From the NCBI GenBank assembly GCA_944474755.1, contig OX104117.1:69865522-69929521 (forward strand): 64,000 nt of DNA, given 5' to 3'. This document shows, piece after piece, positions 33,006-43,176 of the stretch (position 1 is the stretch's first letter; each line of letters opens with the position of its first letter). This DNA is from Limnoperna fortunei (taxonomy: Eukaryota; Mollusca; Bivalvia; Mytilida; Modiolidae). A model generated the notes under the pieces. The model made no database searches, had not been told where the DNA came from, and saw nothing but the letters and a program-made list of their open reading frames with translations. Position numbers and translations under genes: made by a program.

Positions 33006-33330
33006 TTCCGATATAAATGAAAAATTATACCAATTGAATTAAATTTATTGCATATAAATAAAAAATTATACCAATTGAATAAAATTTATTGCACATTAAT
33101 AAAAAAATTAAGGCATATAAATGAAAAATTATACCAATTAAATAAAAATTATTTAATATAAATTGAATATGAATGAAAAATTATACCAATTGAATGGCAA
33201 ATATAGATAGCAATTAAATGGAAAATTTTACCCATGTAAATGAAAATTATTGCCATATTATTACTATCTAAATTTAAAAATTATACCAATGAAAAATTGA
33301 ATATAAATGAAATTATTGAATTTTTGCAAC
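33006..33330. repeat. AT-rich minisatellite
   Basis: The phrase AATGAAAAATTATACCAATT with variants recurs about six times with irregular spacing of 40-70 bp. Confidence 0.7.
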
Positions 33331-33578
33331 CAATATCATGCCGTAGGAAATAAGCCAGAATAGTTCTTTTATTATTTTGAGTTTTTAAGCCAACGCTGCT
33401 TATGTGTGTAAACTTTCTGACAAACTACTTAGCTAAAAGAATTGTAATATTTTAGTACAATTATTGTATATCAGATTGTCTTCTACATGGGTTGGAATAA
33501 TATTTAACTAATAATTTTGTAAAGAAGAACTAGTAAGGTTTATTATTATGTTATTAGTAAGTACATAAAATAAGTTAC

Positions 33579-33848
33579 CAGAACATTGATATGACACGTT
33601 CAGGTATTTGTATGTATTGACGCATGGGTCTCCATAGCTGTTATTTGCATACACCATACATCTTTGACGGCCTGTACAGCTGTTATTGACTAACTCGAAT
33701 GGCGTTTTGGATTCACATTGTGTTGTCTTGATAAATTCTGAGGGACATGTGATGTTATCAGTTCGGCCATATACGGCTGATAATATAATAATCGATGTAT
33801 CGCACTGGATGCTGGAAGCCTTTCCTTCACATACAATCAGTGGTGAAT
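33579..33848 (-). CDS. Receptor gene B, SUEL-type lectin domain exon
   Basis: The 270-bp exon follows acceptor TTACTTTTAAAG, ends TTCTG|GTAACT and is phase 1-1. The product opens SPLIVCEGKASSIQC and has IIILSAVYGRTDNITC, CTGRQRCMVYANNSYGDPC and KYLNVSYQC. Eight Cys, the YGR motif and the DPC motif identify the SUEL / rhamnose-binding lectin (Gal_lectin) domain. Proteins of this family bind galactose- or rhamnose-type sugars, and the two motifs mark sugar-binding competence. Here the single domain is joined to a membrane anchor and a tyrosine-rich tail, so an extracellular glycan sensor is the natural reading. It is preceded by the signal exon at 34911-34974. Confidence 0.93.
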
Positions 33849-34910
33849 CTTTAAAAGTAAACAAATGTATTTCAAGGCGATCAAGTGGCAATGGTCACGA
33901 AACTCAAACACTGCGTTTCCGTATATAACGTTTAGACAGACAACACACGGACCTCCACATACATACAGATAACACAACTGACACTGACCTATACACATTA
34001 CACAAAATATACGGGACTAGGAGCTAACACCGTGGACAAGGATCTACCTACACAGATAAAGTACATTTGATCTTTTGTCTATGTATATTATTGTTTAAGA
34101 CAGCTTCAGTCAATCATGTGAGTAATTTGTAAGAAGAAATATTTAATAGGCAGTCTGCGAAAAAATTAACACAAATTAAGGTGTTTTCAGTGGCTGGTTT
34201 ACTTTTAGTTCTGCCTGTTATGTGCATTACTACTCCCGTGTTTATATATAGAACCAAACCAAATCTGTCACCATTGACGTATGTAGAACAACTTTATATA
34301 ATAGTGCCTTCTAAATATGAAGTATATATTTGTCTTTCATCACTTGCATAAAATTCAATGCAGATCTTTCTCTTATGTTTAATTAATGTATTTTACATTA
34401 CAAAGCTTAAAACTATGGTTCTACTACGTCATCACATTAGTCATCAAAAACACCCTACGTTTATTTCTTACACAATATTAGCTCTTATGTTCAATCAAGT
34501 GTGTATGGTGCAATCAGAATGTAGAGGGATCATCGATAAAACACATGACCCTACGTAATTTTTAATTTAGTATAAAAGCATTATTTTGTTAGTTTTGTTT
34601 GATTATCTACTACAAAGTTCACTGACAACAATTAACCTATCGAAAACACCTTAGTCCAGCATAAATAAAGGAACTATTATTTTTAACATAATCGCAAAAA
34701 AAATAATGTTTTGATTAAACGTTATGAATAGTGATAAACACACACAAAAAAGAAGACGTAAGTTATTTTGGTCTCTATACGGAAGTTTAGTTTACCCCTT
34801 CTTGTGAACTTTTTATGTTAATTTAAATATATTTATACATGTAAATGAATAAATTTAGTATTTTAAATTGAGAAACCGTGCCTGGTTTACAAGAAATTAA
34901 ATTTACGTAC
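33849..34910. other. First intron of gene B, no further exon seen
   Basis: AT-rich. From about 34073 on it belongs to segmental duplication copy A. Confidence 0.45.
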
Positions 34911-34974
34911 TTGTTTCTTGTGCGTGTGTTACATGCAACAAAACTAATGAAACCAATCCGAACATCAGAACCAT
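34911..34974 (-). CDS. Receptor gene B, first coding exon: signal peptide
   Basis: The ATG at 34974 opens MVLMFGLVSLVLLHVTHAQE and Thr, a signal peptide with a probable cleavage after THA. Donor ACAA|GTACGT, phase 1. It has the same length and phase as the gene A signal exon. A decayed copy of this exon lies at 43065-43176. Confidence 0.88.
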
Positions 34975-35039
34975 CCTATGTTAAATCATAAATTATTCCT
35001 TCCTTATAATAAATGTTTACGAAATGACCTACAAATAGG

Positions 35040-35046
35040 TTTTATA
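35040..35046 (-). promoter_or_regulatory. TATA box of gene B
   Basis: TATAAAA on the minus strand, about 66-72 bp upstream of the start codon. The same place in duplication copy B has lost it (TGTGCTATTTCC on the plus strand there). Confidence 0.55.
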
Positions 35047-36299
35047 CTTCCTCAAAGATTAAACATGAAGCCTGCTTATACCTTTTTATCTTTCCCTTAC
35101 AGTAAAATGTATATTATTAAAGTTGTTTCAAAAAGGAAGCAGACCGGATAATACGTGTAAAATTTGTCGTATAATAATACATAATTAAATGGAAATGTAG
35201 TAATACTGTTACGGTGTAAATAGAAATGTTTATAAATAAAATTAATATTTTTTATATTTATATTCGAAGTGCAACTTAAAATACTGGTATAGAAAATTGT
35301 CACAAAAATAATTGTTATGCCACCAGTTGAGCTCGCAATGCACCAGAAGGTGTTATGTTTATTAAACATCCAAACCTGACAAAAAAAAATACTATTGTTA
35401 CTGTTTATATGGATACTTAAAAACGATTACATTTAATTTGACTTACTGTCGAAGATTATGATTCATAGATTAAAACAAAATATGGATTTGTAATAATGAT
35501 TATAATTTATTAAAGGGAAATTTTGTGTTTTATCAATTTCACCTACTTCCTGCACGAAATAATATAAGGGTAATGAAACACAGAGTAATGATTTATTCAA
35601 CGTGATAGTAATACCCATAATGAAATGACGCGTGTCGAATATTTCAGGCCTGCTCTAACCTCCAGCCTTATTGTATGGAAATGAGAGGAAATCTTTTTAT
35701 TACCTTAAGCAAAATTTCAGACTGGGTGTGCACTATCTTACGGCTGAGGAGTCTGGGACCACATAGGATATTTTACTCTATATATATCATTAAGTCATGA
35801 AATCTTATTCAATTTGTCTTAAGTCAGTGTTTTTTGGAAATGGAGCTCGACGTGCTCTCATTGTATTTTCTTCAATGGCGTAGGTCCTTTTACGCACACA
35901 TTTATTTTCTTGCACATTTTTCGATAATTAAACAAATCAGATGTCGTAGATGTTAGGAATATGAACCGTTTGCGGACCATGATTCAATCCTTAGCCGTTT
36001 AGTAAATATATATATATTGACTTTGGATATTGAGTCTGGAAACAACTAATATCGGACTGTCCAAATAAATCCTTAGTTAAGACAAATTTAATATATATTG
36101 ATGCTGATTTCTGTCTTTTTTTCAGTCTAATTACACTGAATTCTATACGACTGACCACTGGTAACTGGAGGTCACATTCAATTTTTAATTAATTTTAATG
36201 GCTATAAAAACGTGATATTTTTTATTAAAATCATTTCGACATCTTTAATGAATATTCACGAATCTTAAGAGCTCTTCGCATCATTTTACCCCCAATTAG

Positions 36300-36506
36300 G
36301 GACCTGCCCTTGATGCATGGAACAAAAAACTTATTGCAGATGATAGAGATCAACTGTGTGACACCATTTTATTTATCGACAAGCTTAAGACAGCAGGTGG
36401 TACACGTTTATATCTTGACCATAACATAGCCGAAAAAGCTGCGAGACACCAAAAAGCTCTTATGGAGAAATCTCTAGATAAACATTACCGTAGGAAAAAA
36501 ATTTAA
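36300..36506 (+). CDS. Coding-like open stretch of unknown nature
   Basis: After ACCCCCAATTAG, usable as an acceptor, 68 codons run to a TAA without bias towards low complexity: DAWNKKLIADDRDQLCD, ILFIDKLKTAGGTRLYLDHN, KALMEKSLDKHYRRKK. It is charged and looks helical, with a basic end. I do not recognise it. It could be the last exon of an unseen plus-strand gene, a retrogene fragment, or chance. It starts where the segmental duplication stops matching. Confidence 0.3.
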   Translation, partial: GPALDAWNKKLIADDRDQLCDTILFIDKLKTAGGTRLYLDHNIAEKAARHQKALMEKSLDKHYRRKKI

Positions 36507-36604
36507 GCTTCAAAAGCAGGCAAGAATGAAACGAAACGCACTACATTTGAATGCACGAACGACGTATGCACGATGAACGTACGATATACGAACACCATAC
36601 TTAA

Positions 36605-37272
36605 GGTTCAGTCACACTACACCGCATAGCGTTAACGGACGCCAAACGCAAAGAAAAATGCGGCTGAAAGTTATCCGGTGATGAAAAGCATTTCCCGCTG
36701 CTGCTGCTCGGTGCTCTCATGATCGCTGTACGGGGTGCATAAAACGTGCAAAACGCACAATGACCGAACGATCAACGCACATATACTGGATGAACGACGT
36801 ACAGTTAACGGACTTCAACGCACTAGTAACGGATTTGTACCGCACAAAACGTACACGCAGCACATGAAGAACTGACAAAACGTTCTTTGAACTTTTAACT
36901 CGTTTAACTAACGTTACATCCGCTGCATGTCCGTTAGTAGTCCGGTCGTAAATCAGGTCCACCGGGCAAGAACGGACTCAAACCGGACAAGTACAGAATA
37001 AGGAACGTACGAGTAACGAACAAAACGCATACCAGCGCATGGTTACCGTACATCTGACGGACAACTTTATCCGGTGCTGTACGTTCCAAATTTTGAACAT
37101 GTTCAAAACTTTCCACCGAACGGAACGAACACCGCTGGACATCGCCGGACAAGAAGCGCAAACGCCGCATGATTAACGGAAAAGAAACGCATGCGAACGG
37201 ACATGGACGGATTGAAAATTTTGTTATGCGTTGGAAGTCCGTTAACGCTATACGGTGTAGTGTGACTGAAGC
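36605..37272. mobile_element. 668-bp MITE with TTAA target sites (piggyBac-like)
   Basis: TTAA flanks both ends (36601-36604 and 37273-37276). The terminal inverted repeats start G[G/C]TTCAGTCACACTAC and continue through ACCG[C/T]ATAGCGTTAACGGAC, about 38 bp with few mismatches. TTAA duplication is the hallmark of piggyBac transposition. There is no transposase. The interior is rich in AACG/CGTT motifs. Confidence 0.82.
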
Positions 37273-37276
37273 TTAA

Positions 37277-38004
37277 CGATTCACGAAAGGATATACGATA
37301 CGAGATACGGTGGAAATGGTGAGACGAAATGATTAAGCTTTTTTTCGTTTTGATAGATCGTTTCGTATGTCGTATGTTATATCTTATCGTGCAAGGTCTC
37401 GTTTATAAAACCATATGTATAATTTTAAATAAGCATATGTGCCAATCATAAACCCTCTAGATCGTAAACAATAGCGTTCCTTGAGCAGGAACTTCCTACA
37501 TATTCATTTAAGCCTCTACATTACTTGAATGCTTCTATCATTTACAAAAATAAAATTGTTGTGGTTTTCTAAAAAGATATTAATATTATTTAACAATTTC
37601 AATTGCCGTCTAAACATTACATTGCCTATTTTGTGAAGAGGGTTAATCGTTTCACCATTAATCTAGTTCCACATCATTTAATGCGTACTTTGTGTTTAAA
37701 TTCAAATATTTATAACGTCATGAAATACAGCTAAAATATTAATGATCTGCGTCAATCAATCAATCAATACAATATTAATAAATTATGCTATAATATTATA
37801 TTTTTATATACTTGAATTGGTAAATAATATAACTGACACTTCTTTGAAATAAAAGTCCGTTAGTTTTAATCGTTTTACAGTACTAAGTATTAAACTACTA
37901 ACTGCAATTGTTGTCACTAATATTTTTTTAAATCATTTTTACAATGTATCTGTTGGTAAGTAAGTGTGCATCGCCGAAAAAAGATACCAATTGTAAAGAA
38001 TATT
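37277..38004. other. Intergenic, no gene seen
   Basis: AT-rich, with a short TCAA repeat near 37755-37768. Confidence 0.45.
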
Positions 38005-38185
38005 TGTTTGTTTGAATGATGTTTAAAGACACTTTCAATAATTTTTCAGCTATATCTAGTTGTTTTGTTTTTATTGTTGGAGTCCCGGAGAAAATCACCG
38101 ACCTTAGGTAGGAACAATGTCAATCCTTGTCAATTAATATTGCAGTCAAGTACAATTATGCAGAACAAGGATTCAGATTCATACA
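38005..38185 (-). repeat. SINE, 3' part, degenerate
   Basis: On the minus strand, the ATATTAATTGACAAGG block, a diverged core and TTTAAACATCATTC with a CAAACAAACAAA tail. Confidence 0.75.
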
Positions 38186-38274
38186 TTATATACTGTATTT
38201 CATACTGTTGTAATTATCAGAAAACTATATATAGCGTGTAAGGTATAAAGTTAATTGTTCTCTATTGTCAAAGT

Positions 38275-38910
38275 ATGGTGGCATATATCTGCCCCTACTT
38301 GTCAAATAACTAAGTCTACATAATTTGTGAAATAGGTCTACTTGTCACTTAATTAAGTCTACTTGTCACATATTAAGGTAAACTTGTCAGATAATAAAGT
38401 TATAATATTTTTAAGAGAAATTAACCGTATTTAGCGCTTATGCCCTTTACATGCCAAACATAAGTTGACATAACTATCTGACAAGTAGACTTGTGTTTCT
38501 GACAAGTTGACTTGTTTATCTGGCATGTGAACTTAATTTATCTGACAATTAGACTTATTTATCTAACAAGTCACCTTGTCAGATAATTATGGCAACATGC
38601 AGATAAATAAGTCTACTTGTCAGATAACGAAGTTCACATGTCAGATAATTATGTCAACTTGTCAGATAATTAAGTCTACTTGTAAGATAATTAAGTCTAC
38701 TAGTCAGATAATTATGTCAACTTGTGTATGGCATGAAAACGGCAAAAAGGCAAAAAACGTCTTTCTTTTCTAAAAATATTAGCGCTTTATTATGTTAAAA
38801 GTTTACATTAATATATGACATGTAGACTAAATTTAGTGACAAGTCGACTTATTTCACAAATTATGTAGACTTAGTTATGTGACAAGTAGGGGCAGATATA
38901 TGCCACCATA
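38275..38910. mobile_element. 636-bp MITE with TCAAAG target duplication and internal repeats
   Basis: The ends are inverted copies starting TATGGTGGCATATATCTGCC and continuing about 60 bp. TCAAAG flanks both sides (38269-38274 and 38911-38916). The interior is built from TCAGATAATTAAGTCTACTT-like units in both orientations, about 20 copies. No coding. Confidence 0.85.
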
Positions 38911-38916
38911 TCAAAG

Positions 38917-39233
38917 CATACTAAACTAAGTTTAAAATCGAACGCTTTAAAATCCGTATTGAGGACGACAGAGACAATCGACGACCCTGTACAAATGCCT
39001 GACAAACTTTTCACCGTACACAGTCAGGTACGAAATAATCCCTCAGCAGATATAACATAGAGAATTGAGTTAGATATAAACATCTCAACTTCTCAACCGT
39101 CCTTGAAAAAAACCCAATCTATTATAATTAAAATGAGAAGAAAATGAAAACATGTCAGGGTTTTATTTTAATTACCTCCGAAACAACACAATACAAGTCA
39201 CATTTCCAAACAATTCCGTCTATACCAGTTGAA
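38917..39233. other. Intergenic, no feature seen
   Basis: Nothing supportable. Confidence 0.45.
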
Positions 39234-39246
39234 GGCGTTTTTTATT

Positions 39247-41416
39247 TTATTTTTTTTTTTTGAACAACTTATCCTTTATTTCATATACACTTGTTACAAT
39301 TTAAGCATCAGCGTCCAAGTTCCACTGATGCCGTTCTGTGAAAATTATATGATAAATATCTAGAGAAATAATGGAAATAATAAATTTTCACTGTTTACAT
39401 GCATTACATAATAACTACAGTTTTACAGATCACATGATATCTCTAACAATTAATATGCTTTCTAATATTATTAATCAAATTGCTAGTATATTTTTTCATG
39501 TAATTATTTAAACTTGATTGCAACTCACAGACGAATAAATCATACACGTCTATTATTTTTGTTTTTTGTTCTGACATATAATAAGCTTTATATATAGAAA
39601 AAGCTAAGATTGATAGAACATAGTTGAAGTCATAATATGTCTCATCAAACAGTTTGTATCCAAACACTAAATAATTCAGAGTTATGTTTATTTCGAATTT
39701 GTTTTGTTTAAAAAAATGTTTAACTTGGTTCCACAATGGTGATAAATATTTACATGTTATAAAAAAATGTTCATAATCTTCTTCCATTTGACAATAGTTA
39801 CATAAATTTGATGCAGTAATTTTCCAAACCTTAAGCAATGTTTTTGTTGGAAGAATAAATTGCAGTAATTTCCATCGAAAAACTTTAAATTTATTTTCCT
39901 GTAAAAAATAGAAAATAAATTTATAAACGTCTGACATATTTGGTTTTTTTTCAAACTGTAAATGTTTAACCCATTTTTTGACACCGACGGGTTCAGTATT
40001 TTTAAAATCGATTAATGATAAATAAAATGATTTATTATTCAGGTAATTTGGGTCGACACATTGAGAATTCCATATCATTTTATTTTTTAAAAAGTTGACA
40101 GTTGTATAAATAGAATTGTTGTCAGTTAACAACGATCTCCAATGTTTTGGAATTGCTTTCTTTAAAGTAGAGAATTCAGAAATCCAATTTGTCTTTATAT
40201 TTAATTTTTGAAAAATGAAAGTACTCGACACCTTGCCTTCATTATCTATAATATCATTTATGAATATTAGCCCGCTGTTTATCCAGTTATGAAAAATAAT
40301 AGTTTTTTGGCCATTTTTAATAAATTTATTTCCCCAAATGATTTGTTTTCTTATATCTTTGAAAGATTTTGGTGTTCCTACTTGTCCTCCTCCTGTTTTA
40401 ATCCAACACGCAATTACATCTCTGTAAAAATCGGGAATTTTATCATGATTTGGAAGGTTTTTAATGGTGTCTATGTTCATGTTAGAAACTAGCCAATCTT
40501 TTCCGAATTTCCGGAAATATTTTGCTGGAATAATTTTCCAATTTGCGAACTTTCCGTTTATAAGTCTTTTTACCCATGATGCTTTAAGTGATTGAAAATA
40601 ACTATCGAAGTCTATCATATTTAACCCCCCCTTTTCGTACTTGTTTGTAATAGTGCTTCTTTTGACTTTATCTTGTTTTCCTTTCCAAATAAATTTAAAA
40701 CAACACGATTCAATTTCTTTTTTATATTTATGTGGGACCGAACTGGAACTTGCTAGAAATGTAAGTTTTGGTAAAATTAATGACTTTATTATCAATATTT
40801 TCCCAATCATTGACAGATTTCTTTTTTCCCAAGAATGAAGCATAATTTTTATTTGCTGAATTTTCCTTTCCCAATTTAGTTTATCACATTCGAGTTTATT
40901 ATGTCCAAAGTACATACCTAAAGTTTTTATAGCACTTTCTTCCCAATTTATCCCTTCTACCTTGTCCTTGCAATGTTTAAGCCTCCCTATCCAAATTCCC
41001 ACTGTTTTGCTTCTATTAAGCTTTAGACCAGATAAAGAACCAAATATTTCAATTTCGTTAAGCGCGGCTGATATTTCTAGTTTTGAACATAAATATAATG
41101 TAGTATCATCTGCTAATTGTGATATTTTAATACTATGAGTTTTTTTGTCTAACTTAATTTGTATCCCTTTGATAAGCTTATTGCTTCTTAGTCTTAATGC
41201 CATAATTTCGACGGCTAAAATAAATAATAGAGCAGATAAAGGACAACCTTGACGAATGCCTCTAGAGTTCTCAAAAAATTCTGATACCCACCCATTATTC
41301 AGAACACATGTTTGAATATTATTATATAGTGTCTGTATAGTGTCTGTACCCATCTAATAAATGATTCGTTGAATTCGAAATGTTTTAGTGTACCAAACAT
41401 AAAGTCCCATTCTATT
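39247..41416 (-). mobile_element. L1-like LINE, 5'-truncated, with perfect 13-bp target duplication
   Basis: GGCGTTTTTTATT occurs at 39234-39246 and 41417-41429. The element between ends (minus strand) in GAAATAAAGGATAAGTTG and an A-rich tail. It contains one long RT ORF. The 5' truncation falls within the RT, as usual for L1 insertions that stop early. Confidence 0.92.
39443..41353 (-). CDS. L1-like reverse transcriptase C-terminal half, long intact ORF
   Basis: A 636-codon ORF. Near its start NSRGIRQGCPLSALLFIL is RT motif B and KISQLADDTTLYL is motif C, with LADD in place of the usual F/YADD. LNRSKTVGIWIG and LGMYFG are motifs D/E. The thumb and long C-terminal region end with a Cys/His cluster, CNYCQMEEDYEHFFITC (CX2CX8HX4C), typical of L1/Tx1-type ORF2. 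Upstream in another frame are HFEFNESFIRWVQTLYNN and earlier residues. An 11-bp tandem copy of ACAGACACTAT at the ORF start shifts the frame. The lack of any other disruption implies a recent insertion. It cannot act alone because the endonuclease and RT N-terminus are missing. Confidence 0.92.
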   Translation of the reverse strand: MGTDTIQTLYNNIQTCVLNNGWVSEFFENSRGIRQGCPLSALLFILAVEIMALRLRSNKLIKGIQIKLDKKTHSIKISQLADDTTLYLCSKLEISAALNEIEIFGSLSGLKLNRSKTVGIWIGRLKHCKDKVEGINWEESAIKTLGMYFGHNKLECDKLNWERKIQQIKIMLHSWEKRNLSMIGKILIIKSLILPKLTFLASSSSVPHKYKKEIESCCFKFIWKGKQDKVKRSTITNKYEKGGLNMIDFDSYFQSLKASWVKRLINGKFANWKIIPAKYFRKFGKDWLVSNMNIDTIKNLPNHDKIPDFYRDVIACWIKTGGGQVGTPKSFKDIRKQIIWGNKFIKNGQKTIIFHNWINSGLIFINDIIDNEGKVSSTFIFQKLNIKTNWISEFSTLKKAIPKHWRSLLTDNNSIYTTVNFLKNKMIWNSQCVDPNYLNNKSFYLSLIDFKNTEPVGVKKWVKHLQFEKKPNMSDVYKFIFYFLQENKFKVFRWKLLQFILPTKTLLKVWKITASNLCNYCQMEEDYEHFFITCKYLSPLWNQVKHFFKQNKFEINITLNYLVFGYKLFDETYYDFNYVLSILAFSIYKAYYMSEQKTKIIDVYDLFVCELQSSLNNYMKKYTSNLINNIRKHINC

Positions 41417-41429
41417 GGCGTTTTTTATT

Positions 41430-42409
41430 ACACGTTTAGCTTAAATTATTTTCACTGAAGTTTAGCATGAGTAAACTTTTGACTATTTGAAAAAAATATC
41501 ATTTCTTGTTTGAACTTTTTCTCTACTCTCATCAGTATTTCATCAAGTTGTTTAATTTTTTCATATAATAAGAACGAGAATCCAGAGGAAGCCAATCCCC
41601 CAAACACACACAAAACTATTTGGCAAGAAAAGAGGGATGAAGTCGTGCACATCCTTCTAGCTATTTCAGTCATAATTAGCAGGTCTATTAACCCCATGTT
41701 AACTATAAAGAGATAGTTAAATTAGTTCTTTATAAATTTGTTTCACGGCACTGTGACTTCATCATAGACTATATCAAGGGCAACTTGACCGGTGTCTATA
41801 ATTAGAGAAAGGCATTGCCAACTCGTCCAGAGCTTCTGAGTGCGTGTATTTTGTTTATTGAGTTCGGGTTACTAACTTTTTGGTTTTGGTTTTGTTTTGC
41901 ATTTTTATCTGATTGTTATTATCTCTTGACTTTCAGCTCTTATTGTTCGGTCGGTTTTCTTGCTATTTTTTAACAAAACACTTAATTTTGATCAACTCAT
42001 TTTTAAGTCTTTATATATATTAGTTTTTGTGCTCTTCTGCTTACACACATATGTATCCGTAAAGATTGCATCTGCGATGCTTGTCATAACTAACACAAAA
42101 TAAATTGTACGAGAATACTGACATTTGATTCATCAGAGGATGAAAGGAATGCATGTTTGTTTTCCTTTGAAGAAACATATTACTCCTCGGGAAACTAAAA
42201 TTTTGTGTGTTGATCTTTATTTTTTTAAATGTAGAATTACACAAATTTAATTGTTTAATTTATGTCTAATATTTGAATTTATCGTTAATATTACCAACAA
42301 CAAAATCATTGAAATCTTCTGTCCAGTTCAAAACCAACTTCAGGTATATTAATGTCTCAACATATTGTTATACAATTTCCATTCACAACAGTACATTCGA
42401 TTTTTTGCA
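41430..42409. other. Intergenic, no gene seen
   Basis: The ORF at 41452-41697 overlaps the flank and has no recognisable motif. Confidence 0.45.
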
Positions 42410-42458
42410 TGTATATTATTGTTTAAGAGAGCTTCAGTCAATCAGGCAAGTAATTTGA

Positions 42459-42860
42459 TTGATTGATTGGATGTTTGCTTTACGTCCAGCGAGCAGTATT
42501 TTAGCTATATTCAGGACGGGAACATGTTAACAAACAATACATCAATAGAAAAATGGGTTGGGTGGGACACAAGGAACAAAATTTTGACTGCCACTGGAAA
42601 GGTACGGAGTAATGGGTAGGGTCGGAGAATTTAGCCTTTTGTAGCGGCTACAATCAGCCTACTCTTTTTCGAAATCTACAGAAGTGATCTTTATTGTGCA
42701 AGGAGCGTGGCACTCTTTAAACACGTTACCCACTACGGTCCGCGGCCAGGCTTTACGTATTATAACCTGACAACCCCCCAACGAGAGGGTCTCCCCTATC
42801 CGCCAACCGGATGAGCAGCTCCGTGGGTCGAGCACTGGGAACCGTCCCAGTATGGTCCCA
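42459..42860 (-). mobile_element. 402-bp retro-insertion with perfect 13-bp target duplication
   Basis: GCAAGTAATTTGA is repeated exactly at 42446-42458 and 42861-42873. Duplication copy A holds the unoccupied site (GAGTAATTTGTAAG, near 34120). On the minus strand the insert ends GTAAAGCAAACATCCAATC and ATCAATCAA, so it looks like a SINE-type element with an ATCA tail. Its sequence differs from the main SINE of this window, and I see no clear A/B boxes. Confidence 0.82.
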
Positions 42861-42999
42861 GCAAGTAATTTGAAGGAAAAAATTTTTTAATAGGCAGTCT
42901 GCGAAAAAGTTAACATTTTTATTAAGGAACTACATATATGCTATATACGAAAATAATCGCATAGAACTTCCTGATTTTGTCAACGTTATGAATAGGTAT

Positions 43000-43000
<1 letters not shown>

Positions 43001-43030
<30 letters not shown>
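43001..43030. repeat. (CA)n microsatellite
   Basis: About 14 CA units. Copy A has only a short CACACACA here. Confidence 0.95.
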
Positions 43031-43034
<4 letters not shown>

Positions 43035-43045
43035 AGAACTTGTTT

Positions 43046-43130
43046 TTACAATTAAATACGTACGTGTTTCTTGAGTATGTATTTCATAATGTACTACATG
43101 CACAAGAAACACGTACGTATTTAATTGTAA
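43046..43130. repeat. Perfect 28-bp inverted repeat with 29-bp spacer
   Basis: 43046-43073 (TTACAATTAAATACGTACGT and on) is the exact reverse complement of 43103-43130. It duplicates, in inverted form, the end of the signal exon and its donor. Confidence 0.95.
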
Positions 43131-43176
43131 AAAATTGCGGCAACAAAATTTAAAACAATTCGAACATCAGAACCAT
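43065..43176 (-). pseudogene. Broken copy of the gene B signal-peptide exon
   Basis: The minus strand from 43176 reads MVLMFEL then Phe and a stop, against MVLMFGLVSLVLL in gene B. Downstream, the inverted duplication at 43046-43130 separates the start from the donor-like ACACGTACGT. The TATA box is also lost. No SUEL exon or later exon follows, so this is a duplicated promoter/exon-1 fragment and not a third receptor. Confidence 0.85.

Larger units (their letters stand above)
34073..36325. repeat. Segmental duplication, copy A (with gene B promoter and exon 1)
   Basis: Matches copy B (42410-45045) in patches along its length: ATTATTGTTTAAGACAGCTT, AATAGGCAGTCTGCGAAAAA, GATGGTTCTGATGTTCG (minus), AAAGGAAGCAGACCGGA, ATGGAGCTCGACGTGC. 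A stretch around 34185-34655 has no counterpart in B. Confidence 0.85.

Noticed and set aside
36717..37170. Arg-rich minus ORFs
   Set aside because: They lie inside the TTAA-flanked MITE and reflect its AACG/CGTT repeats.
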